Assembly: GCA_910588285.1 (NCBI GenBank)
Contig: CAJUQB010000003.1
Coordinates: 4,090 to 68,089 of the forward strand
Source of the DNA: an uncultured Lachnospiraceae bacterium
GTDB taxonomy: Bacteria > Bacillota > Clostridia > Lachnospirales > Lachnospiraceae
DNA: 64,000 bases
Reading direction: 5' to 3'
A program made the position numbers and the translations under genes. This document shows, piece by piece, positions 8,329 to 16,486 of this stretch (the first letter of the stretch is position 1; each line of letters begins with the position of its first letter). Under the pieces are notes generated by a model. That model did no database searches and was not told the DNA's origin. It saw only the letters and a list, made by a program, of their open reading frames with translations.

Positions 8329-9078
8329 CTAAGACAGGAAGGATTCAGGACCCTGGGATACGAAACGCACCTCCAGCTTTTCCGGCCGTGAAAAGCTTTC
8401 GGTGTATTCTACCAGGGTTCCCTCCCTGTCATAGCCTGTGATTTCAATGTAATTTACAATTGTCTCATCTTCCGGAAGCTGCAGGTGATGCTTAAGCCTG
8501 CCGTCCGCTTCCACCATTCGCATGGTCTCCTGGAAATCTACCGGGAGATGTCCCTTGGAATCCATATAATCATAGAGAGAAATCTGTTCAAAATTATACT
8601 GATCGATGTCAGGAAAATATTTCAGCGGAACATAGGTGTATTCCAGGGCCAGAGGCTCCCGGTTTCCCAGGCGGAGCCTGTGGAGACCATAGATGGTGTC
8701 TGTCGGAGCAAGGGAAAGCCTGCTGGCAAAATATTTCCGCCCTGTGATCAGGCCGGTACCCAGAAGCTTATTGGAGATCTCAATGCCGAAGCTGCGGACC
8801 AGGGTGGTAAAGCTGACGTTTTTGGCTTCATTCAGGACGCCCAGGGCAATCTTATTGTGGTCAGGCTTTTTCACAAAGGTACCCTTTCCCTGAACACGTA
8901 CAAGATACCGCTGATTTACCAGCTCGTCGATGGCTGCCCGGACCGTAGGGCGGCTGACATTGTACCATGCCGCCAGCTCCCGCTCGCTGGGAATGATTTC
9001 GCCGGGGAGATATTCGTGGGTTTCAATTCGGTTCTGTATGGAATTCTTAATTTGTGTAACCATATGCTTTTGATTCAT
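8329..9078 (-). CDS. GntR-family regulator (HutC/UTRA type)
   Basis: 249 residues. The N-terminal winged helix-turn-helix (about 10-75) contains PGEIIPSERELAAWYNVSRP, and a UTRA effector domain follows (about 95-245). This subfamily usually senses phosphorylated sugars or amino-acid-related effectors. It is encoded in tandem with a second GntR gene (30-nt gap) and divergent from the first deglycase/kinase pair, so control of Amadori-compound genes is likely by context. Confidence 0.85.
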   Translation of the reverse strand: MNQKHMVTQIKNSIQNRIETHEYLPGEIIPSERELAAWYNVSRPTVRAAIDELVNQRYLVRVQGKGTFVKKPDHNKIALGVLNEAKNVSFTTLVRSFGIEISNKLLGTGLITGRKYFASRLSLAPTDTIYGLHRLRLGNREPLALEYTYVPLKYFPDIDQYNFEQISLYDYMDSKGHLPVDFQETMRMVEADGRLKHHLQLPEDETIVNYIEITGYDREGTLVEYTESFSRPEKLEVRFVSQGPESFLS

Positions 9079-9108
9079 GTGGGATTCTCCAAAATTGTAA
9101 GGCAGTGT

Positions 9109-9834
9109 TTAATGAAGGGGTCTTTTTCCGGGGGAGAGAAAGGCAAAACGGTTGTTGGGCATGATCTGTTCAAAAAAGACGGCCAGGCGTCCAAGGCTGT
9201 CGTACATCAGCCCCTTGTATTTCATGACAGGAGCCCCGGGGGTGAGGGACAAAAGGCGCCCTTCCTCCTCATTGGCATAGACCAGCGTTACCCTTTGGTT
9301 GGATTTTTCGATTTGGATCTGCTCCCCGGCTGCCAGCAGGCTCAGGATGGAATCAGAGGCAGCCTGCTCCCGGGTCAGGCCGGGATATACGGATTCCGGC
9401 AGGTAGATATGGCTTAAGCACACGGGCTCCGAAGCTTCGGAAAGGAGCTTGTCAATCTGGTAGACAACCGCATCCTCCGGCAGGAGCATTTTGCCGGAAA
9501 GGCGCAGGCCCACCCGGCGCTTCCGGAAGGTCAGCAGGGTGGAGGCCAGGGGCTGGCCGGTTTGGGCGGAGCGGTAGTCCATGGAAAAGTCCCGGGTGTT
9601 GATCAGGATCCGGCCCGGGGCCATGTAGTAGCCGCTGCGGGGCTTTGCGATAATGGTATTGTCCGCAAGAAGCAGGTTCAGGGCGCCTCGGATGGTGAGA
9701 CGCTGGACGTTGAAGGCAGCGGCCAGCTCCCGCTCGGAGGGGAGCTTGTCGCCGGGGCGGTAGTTTTGCTCGGTAAGCATGTATTTGATTTCCTTGGAGA
9801 GGATGATGTCCAGGGTTAAGAGGGTTTTTTTCAT
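9109..9834 (-). CDS. GntR-family regulator (UTRA type), second copy
   Basis: 241 residues from an ATG at 9834, chosen because AAAGGAG lies about 8 nt upstream; the frame stays open further upstream without a better ribosome site. The winged-helix segment YRPGDKLPSERELAAAFNVQ is canonical for GntR, followed by a UTRA domain. It starts next to the 24-bp inverted repeat at 9878-10111 and is divergent from the frlB-like gene at 10391. It probably forms an operon with the GntR gene at 8329. Confidence 0.85.
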   Translation of the reverse strand: MKKTLLTLDIILSKEIKYMLTEQNYRPGDKLPSERELAAAFNVQRLTIRGALNLLLADNTIIAKPRSGYYMAPGRILINTRDFSMDYRSAQTGQPLASTLLTFRKRRVGLRLSGKMLLPEDAVVYQIDKLLSEASEPVCLSHIYLPESVYPGLTREQAASDSILSLLAAGEQIQIEKSNQRVTLVYANEEEGRLLSLTPGAPVMKYKGLMYDSLGRLAVFFEQIMPNNRFAFLSPGKRPLH

Positions 9835-9877
9835 GAGGGGGGCTCCTTTCGTTTCCATTCTGGGGGGCTGCTGGGGA

Positions 9878-10111
9878 GGCGAATTGCGCAACATGTCTTC
9901 CTTTCTGCTCCGGTTCCGAATCTAAGGCTTCTAAAATGTTCTGGTGGGGATGGATGGGGGCGGACACAACCGCCCTCTATGCGCCATCCGTGGCGCAGAT
10001 CGGGCTTTCGTCGGCATCCATGCCGCCGAATTGCTGGTTGATGGGAGAACATTTAAGAGGCCCTAAGATTCTCCACAGTCACAAAACGGAAGACATGTTG
10101 CGCAATTCGCC
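9878..10111. repeat. Long interrupted inverted repeat (24-bp perfect ends)
   Basis: The left arm 9878-9901 (ggcgaattgcgcaacatgtc and on) is perfectly repeated in inverse orientation at 10088-10111. Homology continues inward imperfectly for about 75 nt per arm, for example aatctaaggcttctaaaatg on the left against aatcttagggcctcttaaat on the inverted right arm. The 234-bp element lies in the 556-nt gap between the divergent GntR and frlB-like genes and contains no convincing gene. It resembles a miniature inverted-repeat element or a very large operator/hairpin. No clear target-site duplication was seen. Confidence 0.75.
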
Positions 10112-10254
10112 AATATCAGCTTTGGAATGCCTGGGAGGGGCTTTTGGTATATTATATCGGAGATGGGAGCGGGTGTCAAGGGGAACTGGTATAGTATTTT
10201 GCGTATGTGGTTGTAACCAATTATTTGGAAAGTGAAAAATAGTGTGAAAATGTA

Positions 10255-10283
10255 TTGTGGTTGGGCGGGATAACTGGTATATT
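10255..10283 (+). promoter_or_regulatory. Promoter and repeated TGGTATA boxes before the frlB-like gene
   Basis: TTGTGG (10255-10260), 17 nt, TATATT (10278-10283) form a plausible promoter. The box TGGTATA occurs three times nearby, at about 10144, 10184 and 10275, the last overlapping the -10. These could be half-sites for the divergent GntR regulators. Confidence 0.45.
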
Positions 10284-10390
10284 AATGGTTGAAAGTGGTT
10301 GTGAAAATGTTTTTGCAAAGACAAGGTTCAGAAGAAATTTCAGAAGGAATGGTTGATTGCATTTATTTGCAGGAAAGGATGGATGGGATT

Positions 10391-11386
10391 ATGTTGAAAT
10401 TTGATGAGAAGAAGCAGCTGGACAGTGTGAATGGGGCATTGGCCCTGCGGGGGCGGATCAATGAGATTGTGGACGGGATCTGCGGCGAGGGGTATCGGAA
10501 TATCTGCTGGATGGGGATTGGGGGGACATATGCCTCCTGTCTGCAGGCAGAGGTCCATATGGCGGAGCGGTCAGAGCTGGATTTCTTTGTGGTGAATGCA
10601 GCGGAGTATTTGACTACCGGGAACCGGAAGGTGAAGGATGGGACCGTGGTGGTTATTTCTTCGGTGACAGGGAACACGGCGGAGATGGTGGATGCCGTGA
10701 AGAAGGCCAGGGAAGCCGGGGCACGTGTTCTGGGCTTTATTGATGAGGAGAAGGCAGCCCTGGCCCAGATGGTGGATTTTGAGATTGCCTATCCGGGGAA
10801 TGAGCAGTTGAAGTTTTTTATGGTGGCGGACCGGTTCATGTTCCAAGCAGGGGAATTTGCGGAATATGACGTGTTTTATCAGGAAATGGATGCTTCTCTG
10901 GCACAGGCCCTGGTGGATGTGGAGAAGGCCGCGGATGCCTTTGGGGAGGAGTTTGCGAAATGCCATAAGGATGATGAGATCCATTATTTTGTGGGAGCCG
11001 GGAACCAGTATGGGGCGGTGTACTCTTATGCCATGTGCTATTGGGAGGAGCAGCATTGGATCCGGACAAAATCGATTCACAGCGCGGAATTTTTCCATGG
11101 CACCCTGGAGGTGATTGACCGGGATACGGCTGTGACGGTGTTTGTGGGAGAGGATTCCCAGCGGGCCTTAAGCCTGCGTGTGGCGGATTTCCTGCCAAAG
11201 GTCTGCGGAAGGTATCATGTGATTGATACAAAGGATTATGAATTAAAGGGAATCAGCCCAAAGTTTCGGGGAAATATTTCCCATCTGGTGATGCATGCGA
11301 TTACCCAGCGGATTGACGCCCATGTGGAGCAGCTGAACTGCCATCCCATGGAGATCCGTCGGTATTACCGCAGGCTGGATTATTAG
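10391..11386 (+). CDS. frlB: FrlB-like fructosamine-6-phosphate deglycase (SIS domains), copy 1
   Basis: Predicted to hydrolyse fructoselysine 6-phosphate (or a related Amadori phosphate) to glucose 6-phosphate and the free amino acid. 331 residues with two SIS domains; the first contains WMGIGGTYASC and SVTGNTAEMVDA (sugar-phosphate loop). The conserved deglycase motif SAEFFHGTLE and the C-terminal RRYYRRLDY are shared with the two other SIS genes here. The start at 10391 gives MLKFD, as in copy 2, with a weak AAAGGA site before it. The FrlD-like kinase gene starts 16 nt downstream. Substrate specificity among the three copies is inferred, not shown. Confidence 0.8.
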   Translation: MLKFDEKKQLDSVNGALALRGRINEIVDGICGEGYRNICWMGIGGTYASCLQAEVHMAERSELDFFVVNAAEYLTTGNRKVKDGTVVVISSVTGNTAEMVDAVKKAREAGARVLGFIDEEKAALAQMVDFEIAYPGNEQLKFFMVADRFMFQAGEFAEYDVFYQEMDASLAQALVDVEKAADAFGEEFAKCHKDDEIHYFVGAGNQYGAVYSYAMCYWEEQHWIRTKSIHSAEFFHGTLEVIDRDTAVTVFVGEDSQRALSLRVADFLPKVCGRYHVIDTKDYELKGISPKFRGNISHLVMHAITQRIDAHVEQLNCHPMEIRRYYRRLDY

Positions 11387-11401
11387 TAGGAGGAATTTGC
11401 G

Positions 11402-12253
11402 ATGGAGGGAAGGATCCGTGTGGCGGCTGTGGGCGATAATTGCATGGACTGCTACGATGATTTGGGAAAGAGCTTTCCGGGCGGGAACCCGGTGAATGTG
11501 GCTGTATACATCCGGCGGCTGGGAGGCGAGGCTTCCTATACGGGCGCTGTTGGGACGGACGAGAGCGGAAGGCGGATGGTGGAGGCCATCCGCGGGAAGG
11601 GGGTGGATACCTCCCATGTCCAGGTGCTGGAGGGAAAGACGGCGGTCAGCCATGTGCAGATTGTGGACGGAGACCGGGTGTTCGGCGAATACGAGGAGGG
11701 CGTGCTGGCGGATTTTAAGCTGCGTCAGGAGGATATTTCCTTTCTGTGCGCTCAGGATCTGGTGGTGACCGGAATCTGGGGAATGATTGAGGGAGAGCTG
11801 CCCCGGATTATCCAAAATGTGCCGGTGGCCTTTGATTTTGCCAATAAATTTGCCAGCCCGGTTGTGGATCAGGCCCTTCCCTATGTCACATACGCATTTT
11901 TTTCCTACGATGAGGAGGCAAAGGAGGAATTTGCCCGGCGGTATCAGAGCCTTGGCCTGGAGCCAAAGGATTCGGAGGAGGAGCTGCTTGGCTGCTTCCT
12001 GGAGGCTGTCCAGAGCAAAGGCCCCAGGGTGGTGGTTGTGACCCGGGGCAGCAAGGGCAGCCTGGCATGGGACGGAAAACAGCGCTATTGCTATGGCATT
12101 GCCAAATGCGAGGTGGTGGATACTATGGGGGCCGGAGACAGCTTTATTGCAGGCTTTTTGTATGGGATCCTCCAGGGCAGGAGCATTCCGGAGGCCATGG
12201 AGGCCGGGGCAGAGAACAGTGCGGTGACCCTTGGGTATTCCGGGGCATGGTAG
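11402..12253 (+). CDS. frlD: Fructoselysine 6-kinase-like PfkB kinase, copy 1
   Basis: Predicted to phosphorylate fructoselysine at O6. 283 residues, with close family resemblance to enterobacterial FrlD in VGDNCMDCYD near the start, FPGGNPVNVAVYI, DRVFGEYEEGVLADF and the C-terminal GYSGAW ending. The PfkB anion-hole/catalytic motif DTMGAGDS is present near residue 240. AGGAGG precedes the ATG. It is paired with the frlB-like gene, so kinase and deglycase are made together. Confidence 0.88.
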   Translation: MEGRIRVAAVGDNCMDCYDDLGKSFPGGNPVNVAVYIRRLGGEASYTGAVGTDESGRRMVEAIRGKGVDTSHVQVLEGKTAVSHVQIVDGDRVFGEYEEGVLADFKLRQEDISFLCAQDLVVTGIWGMIEGELPRIIQNVPVAFDFANKFASPVVDQALPYVTYAFFSYDEEAKEEFARRYQSLGLEPKDSEEELLGCFLEAVQSKGPRVVVVTRGSKGSLAWDGKQRYCYGIAKCEVVDTMGAGDSFIAGFLYGILQGRSIPEAMEAGAENSAVTLGYSGAW

Positions 12254-12281
12254 CTTCCTCTGTGAATGATGTATAAAAAGA

Positions 12282-12306
12282 GGCAGGATTCTTTGTGGAT
12301 CCTGCC
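12282..12306 (+). terminator. Hairpin after frlD copy 1
   Basis: ggcaggat and atcctgcc form an 8-bp stem with a 9-nt loop. There is no T-run, so it is a weak terminator or mRNA 3-prime stabiliser. It lies directly upstream of the MATE-gene promoter. Confidence 0.45.
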
Positions 12307-12309
12307 AGA

Positions 12310-12339
12310 TTGACAAAACGTTATATAACGTTATATAAT
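12310..12339 (+). promoter_or_regulatory. Promoter with palindromic operator before the MATE gene
   Basis: TTGACA (12310-12315), 18 nt, TATAAT (12334-12339). The spacer contains the palindrome AACGTTATATAACGTT. The 18-mer ACGTTATATAACGTTATA is repeated before the amino-acid ABC binding-protein gene at about 15447. A palindrome between -35 and -10 would block RNA polymerase if bound. The GntR gene at 13795, lying between the two sites, is the best candidate binder. Confidence 0.75.
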
Positions 12340-12359
12340 GAATGCAAGGAGGGAGGAAG

Positions 12360-13727
12360 ATGGGAAGAAGGACGGTTTCCTTGACAGAAGGGCCGATTCT
12401 TTCCGGGCTGTTTCAGCTGTTTTGGCCGATTATGCTGGGGGCCCTGCTGCAGCAGTGCTACAATACCATTGATGTTGCCATTGTGGGGAACTGCCTGGGC
12501 AAGGAAGCGCTGGCAGCTGTGGGCGGAACCAGCTCCACCATGACGAACCTGATGATGGAATTCCTGGTGGGGATTTCCTCCGGGGCAGGGGTGGTGATCG
12601 CCCAGTACTACGGAGCAGGCAGGAAGCGGGAGCTTTCCCAGAGCATCCGCACTGCCGTGGGAATCGGGACTTTCCTGGGCCTGGTTCTCAGCATCGCAGG
12701 TATTGTGATGGCGCCCTTTGTCCTTCGATGGATCCACGCGCCGGCAGAGATTGCCGGGATGGCAAGGATTTATCTGCAGACCTATTTCTGCGGGCTGGTG
12801 CCCATGTCCCTGTACAATACGGGGGCTGCCGTTTTAAGGGCCGTGGGGGATACGAAGCGGCCGCTATATTTTCTGATTCTCTGCTGTATCCTGAACCTGC
12901 TGCTGGATCTGTTGTTTGTGGCAGTGCTTGGATGGGGGATCCTGGGAGCGGCGCTGGCCACGGTGGTATCCCAGAGCTTAAGCGCCCTGCTGGTGCTGCG
13001 GATACTTTTTCGGAGCAGAGCGTATTTCCAGACCTCTGCCCAGGGGGGCGGAGCTTGGGGAAGGAACCAAAAACGAATGCTTGCCATTGGGCTGCCCTCA
13101 GGCCTGCAGGCAGTGATGTATTCCATTTCCAATATGGTGATCCAGTCCCAGGTCAATACCTTTTCCACAGATGTGATTGCCGCATCCTCGGTATTTGACC
13201 GGCTGGAAGGCTTCTTCTGGATGATGTTCAATGCCTATGGCGTGGCGGTGCTGACCTTTATGGGGCAGAATTACGGCGCAGGGGAGGGAAAGCGCATGCG
13301 CCAGGGGATTCGGATCGCCCTGATTGCAGGTGTTGGCCTGGCCCTTTTGCTGAGCGGCCTTTCCATGGCAGGCGGGAAATGGTTCTTCCGGATGTTTACT
13401 GACGATGGGGCAGTGCAGGAAATGGGGCTGTCCATACTGTATTTTATGATGCCCTGGTATTTCATCTATGTGTTTATTGAGGTGCTCTCAGGCGCTATCC
13501 GCAGCACCGGGGAGGCGGTAATGCCCATGCTGATCTGCTGCTTCGGAATCTGTGCTGTGCGCATGGTCTGGGGGCTTGCAGTTGCACCGGCCTTCCATGA
13601 GATTCGGCTGCTGCTGCTGGGATATCCCGTCAGCTGGGCGGTGACAGCGCTGCTGTTTCTCGCATATTACCTGCTGGGCGGACCAAGGGAGCGAATTGCA
13701 AAGGCAGGCCAGGAGAGCGGGCTGTAA
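12360..13727 (+). CDS. MATE-family multidrug/cation efflux protein
   Basis: 455 residues, hydrophobic throughout with about 12 predicted membrane helices and the MATE hallmarks LFWPIMLGALLQQCYNTIDV at the N-terminus and SGAGVVIAQYYGAG. It would export cationic compounds in exchange for Na+ or H+. ATG 12360 follows AAGGAGGG. Its promoter carries the operator shared with the amino-acid ABC transporter operon, so it may be induced together with Amadori uptake. The substrate is unknown. Confidence 0.9.
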   Translation: MGRRTVSLTEGPILSGLFQLFWPIMLGALLQQCYNTIDVAIVGNCLGKEALAAVGGTSSTMTNLMMEFLVGISSGAGVVIAQYYGAGRKRELSQSIRTAVGIGTFLGLVLSIAGIVMAPFVLRWIHAPAEIAGMARIYLQTYFCGLVPMSLYNTGAAVLRAVGDTKRPLYFLILCCILNLLLDLLFVAVLGWGILGAALATVVSQSLSALLVLRILFRSRAYFQTSAQGGGAWGRNQKRMLAIGLPSGLQAVMYSISNMVIQSQVNTFSTDVIAASSVFDRLEGFFWMMFNAYGVAVLTFMGQNYGAGEGKRMRQGIRIALIAGVGLALLLSGLSMAGGKWFFRMFTDDGAVQEMGLSILYFMMPWYFIYVFIEVLSGAIRSTGEAVMPMLICCFGICAVRMVWGLAVAPAFHEIRLLLLGYPVSWAVTALLFLAYYLLGGPRERIAKAGQESGL

Positions 13728-13769
13728 AGGCGGCACCAGAGGAGCGGATTGCCCAAGGCGGCACCAGGG
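13726..13769 (+). repeat. Short direct repeat aaggcggcaccag
   Basis: The 13-mer aaggcggcaccag appears at about 13726-13738 and 13757-13769, in the gap between the MATE stop and the GntR start. Likely a small duplication with no evident role. Confidence 0.6.
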
Positions 13770-13794
13770 GAAATGTAAGAAAGGGGCATAAAGA

Positions 13795-14532
13795 ATGCTG
13801 GATGCAAACAACACCATACCATTATATCTGCAGATGAAGGAGCTGATCAAGAGCGCCATCCTGTCCCGGGAATATAAGAACGGGGAGCAGCTGCCCACGG
13901 AGCCGGAGCTGGGCGAGAAGTATGGCGTCAGCCGCATCACGGTGCGCAAGGCTGTGGAGGAGCTCTGCAGGGAGGGCTTTCTGGTGAAGAAGCAGGGGAA
14001 GGGAACTTTTGTAAAGCAGCGGAAGATCCAGCGGAAGATGGAGCACCTTCTAAGCTTTACCCAGGCCTGCGAGAGCAATGGCATGGTGCCCTCCACCAGC
14101 GTGCTGAAGCGGCAGCAGATCGCTCTGGAGCCCTGGATTGCAGAGGAATTTCAGCTGGAGTCCGGAATGCCCATGGTGATGATCCAGCGTCTAAGGAAGG
14201 CGGACGGCACGCCGGTGATGCTGGAGAACAATTACTACCCCGGGGAGGATTTCGGGTATCTGATGGAGGAGGCGCTGGAGGGCTCCCTGTACCGGCTGCT
14301 GGAGGAAAAATACCATGTGTTCGTGGATTCCTCCCGGGATTCCTATCTGGATGTGGTGAAGGCAGATGCCGAGCAGGCCAGGATCCTGGAGGTCGGGTGC
14401 GGCGAGCCGCTGTTCTGTATGCAGACCAAGATATACGACAGGCAGGACCGGCTCATCCATATCGGCCTGGAATATATTGTGTGCGAGCGATACCGCTTCG
14501 GTCTGGTGGATTACTATATGAGCCGGCAGTAG
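13795..14532 (+). CDS. GntR-family regulator (FrlR-like, UTRA type)
   Basis: 245 residues. The winged helix contains PTEPELGEKYGVSRITVRKA and is followed by a UTRA domain with the usual FVKQ linker (GKGTFVKQ). It lies between the MATE gene and the second FrlD-like kinase. The two copies of the ACGTTATATAACGT palindrome flank it at 12319 and 15447, making it the likely local repressor, with a phosphorylated fructosamine as the probable effector (inference). Confidence 0.87.
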   Translation: MLDANNTIPLYLQMKELIKSAILSREYKNGEQLPTEPELGEKYGVSRITVRKAVEELCREGFLVKKQGKGTFVKQRKIQRKMEHLLSFTQACESNGMVPSTSVLKRQQIALEPWIAEEFQLESGMPMVMIQRLRKADGTPVMLENNYYPGEDFGYLMEEALEGSLYRLLEEKYHVFVDSSRDSYLDVVKADAEQARILEVGCGEPLFCMQTKIYDRQDRLIHIGLEYIVCERYRFGLVDYYMSRQ

Positions 14533-14552
14533 AGGAAAATGAGGTGATGACA

Positions 14553-15425
14553 ATGGAGAGAAATAAAGAAGCGCCGGGGCTTCGAGTGCTTGGCTTCGGC
14601 GACAATGTGGTAGATAAATACGAGCACAGGGGGCAAATGTATCCCGGCGGCAACTGTGTGAATTTTGCGGTGTTTGCCAAGGCCCATCAGGTGGAATGTG
14701 CCGCCTATATGGGATATTTTGGAAATGATGAGGCCGGGTATTATGTGGAGGAGATCCTAAAGCAGCTTGGCGTGGAGCTGACCCTAAGCCGCAGGCTGGA
14801 GGGGGAAAACGGCTATGCCAGGGTGACGGTCCGGGAGGGAGACCGGGTGTTTTTGGAATCCAACCATGGCGGGATTCGCGGGAGGGTTCCCTTTGAGCTG
14901 GGTGGGCCGGAGCTTGCATACATACAGAATTTTGACCTGGTGCATTCCGGGAATTACAGCTTCACGGAGGAGATGCTGCCCAGAATCCAAAGGCTTGGGG
15001 TGCCGGTATCCTTTGATTTTTCCGACGATTCCAAACCGGACTACTACCGGCAGGTGGCGCCTCATGTGACCTATGCCTTCTGTTCGAAAGGCGGCGATGA
15101 GGAAGCGGTGACAAAGCATCTGCGCTGGGTAAAGGAGCTGGGGCCAGAGCTTGTGATGGCATCCCGGGGAGCGGAGGGCTGCATCCTCTATGACGGGCAG
15201 CGTATGTACCGCCAGGAATCCGTGCCGATTGAAAAGGTGGTGGATACCATGGGAGCCGGCGATTCCCTGATTACTTCCTTTTTGGTTCATTATCTGAACC
15301 GCAAAAAGCAGGGAGTGGCGCAGGAGGAGGCCATTGCGGAAAGCCTGAAAAGGGCGTCAGAATTTGCAGCCGGGGTTTGCGGCGTGGAAGGTTCCTTTGG
15401 ATACGGAACAGGATATGAAGGATAA
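14553..15425 (+). CDS. FrlD-like PfkB kinase, copy 2
   Basis: 290 residues from ATG 14553 (GAGGTGA 5 nt upstream; ATG 14547 overlaps that site). PfkB features: GFGDNVVDKYEH, YPGGNCVNFAVFAK and DTMGAGDS (about residues 231-238). It resembles copy 1 in architecture but has diverged strongly (for example GNYSFTEE where copy 1 has GIWGMIEG), suggesting another Amadori or glucosamine-type substrate. It follows the GntR gene by 20 nt and precedes the amino-acid ABC operon. Confidence 0.82.
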   Translation: MERNKEAPGLRVLGFGDNVVDKYEHRGQMYPGGNCVNFAVFAKAHQVECAAYMGYFGNDEAGYYVEEILKQLGVELTLSRRLEGENGYARVTVREGDRVFLESNHGGIRGRVPFELGGPELAYIQNFDLVHSGNYSFTEEMLPRIQRLGVPVSFDFSDDSKPDYYRQVAPHVTYAFCSKGGDEEAVTKHLRWVKELGPELVMASRGAEGCILYDGQRMYRQESVPIEKVVDTMGAGDSLITSFLVHYLNRKKQGVAQEEAIAESLKRASEFAAGVCGVEGSFGYGTGYEG

Positions 15426-15439
15426 TTTTTTTTACCCAC

Positions 15440-15470
15440 AAACATGACGTTATATAACGTTATAATATAA
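15440..15470 (+). promoter_or_regulatory. Operator/promoter of the amino-acid ABC operon
   Basis: The 18-mer ACGTTATATAACGTTATA (from about 15447), identical to the one at 12319, runs straight into a TATAAT -10 box at about 15461. No good -35 box is seen. AAAAGGAGAG follows as the ribosome site of the gene at 15488. Confidence 0.7.
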
Positions 15471-15487
15471 AAAAGGAGAGAAAGAAC

Positions 15488-16456
15488 ATGAAAAAAAGGA
15501 TTGTATCACTGATGTTGGCAGCAGTTACAGCCATTGGCCTGTTGGCCGGATGCGGAAATTATGGGAAGGAAGCCGCTTCCCAGGGCGCAGGTACAGAGAG
15601 CGGAGGCGGAGAAGCCCAGGGAGACAGCACAGAGAGCAAAGGCCAGGAGCCTCAGGGGGACGGCACAGAGAGCGGCGGAGAGGGAGCCGGCAGTTCTACG
15701 GTATTTACCACCAAGGTATTCCGGGTGGGCATGGAGTGCAGCTATTCTCCCTTCAATTGGACCCAGAGCGATGATTCCAACGGGGCGGTGCCCATTGAGG
15801 GAACTTCTGATTATGCCTATGGCTATGACGTGGAGATGGCCAAGCGGATCTGCGAGAAGAATGGCTGGGAGCTTCAGATCTACAAAATCGACTGGGACGG
15901 TCTGGTGCTGGCGTTAAATTCCAACAAGATTGATGCCATCATTGCCGGTATGGGCGTGACTGAGGACCGGAAGAAGAGCGTGGATTTTTCCGATTATTAC
16001 TGGACCTCAGATACCTGTATGATCGTAAAGGGGGACAGCGAGCTGGCAAATGCCACTTCCCTGGAGGATTTCAGAGGCTGCAAGGTGACAAGCCAGCTGA
16101 ATTCCATGTGGATGGCCCTGATCAGCCAGATCCCAGAGGTGGATGAGCAGCCGGGCCTGGGCGGCAATTCCGAGATTCTGGTGGCTGTCCGCTCCGGCAA
16201 GCTGGACGGCACCATCCTGGGTGAGACGGAAGCCTACTCTGCCATCATGGCAAACCCGGATCTGGCCATGGTGAAATTTGAAAAGGGGAAGGGCTTTGAG
16301 GTCAGCGAGCAGGAATCCTCCGCAGCGGCAGCCATCCGCAAGGGGGAATCTGATCTGGCAGAGGCCATCAACGCAGCCTTGGCAGAGACGCCTGCAGAGG
16401 AGCGCTCAGAGCTGATGGAGCACATCCTTACGCTCCAGCCTATGGTTACGGAATAG
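15488..16456 (+). CDS. Polar amino-acid ABC transporter binding lipoprotein
   Basis: 322 residues. Signal peptide with lipobox GLLAGC (Cys22), a Gly/Ser/Glu-rich spacer to about residue 70, then a family-3 solute-binding domain with FRVGMECSYSPFNW, DVEMAKRICEKNGW and GMGVTEDRKKSVDFSDYYW. Encoded with permease and ATPase inside the Amadori gene region and under the shared palindromic operator, it probably binds fructoselysine or a similar glycated amino acid (inference from context; ordinary amino acids remain possible). Confidence 0.9.
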   Translation: MKKRIVSLMLAAVTAIGLLAGCGNYGKEAASQGAGTESGGGEAQGDSTESKGQEPQGDGTESGGEGAGSSTVFTTKVFRVGMECSYSPFNWTQSDDSNGAVPIEGTSDYAYGYDVEMAKRICEKNGWELQIYKIDWDGLVLALNSNKIDAIIAGMGVTEDRKKSVDFSDYYWTSDTCMIVKGDSELANATSLEDFRGCKVTSQLNSMWMALISQIPEVDEQPGLGGNSEILVAVRSGKLDGTILGETEAYSAIMANPDLAMVKFEKGKGFEVSEQESSAAAAIRKGESDLAEAINAALAETPAEERSELMEHILTLQPMVTE

Positions 16457-16486
16457 CATAGAAAACAGGAATGGGGGTAAGAGAGT

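Noticed and set aside
9936..10235. 99-residue plus-strand frame across the inverted repeat
   Set aside because: No ribosome site or family features, and it spans both the palindrome arm and promoter-like DNA.
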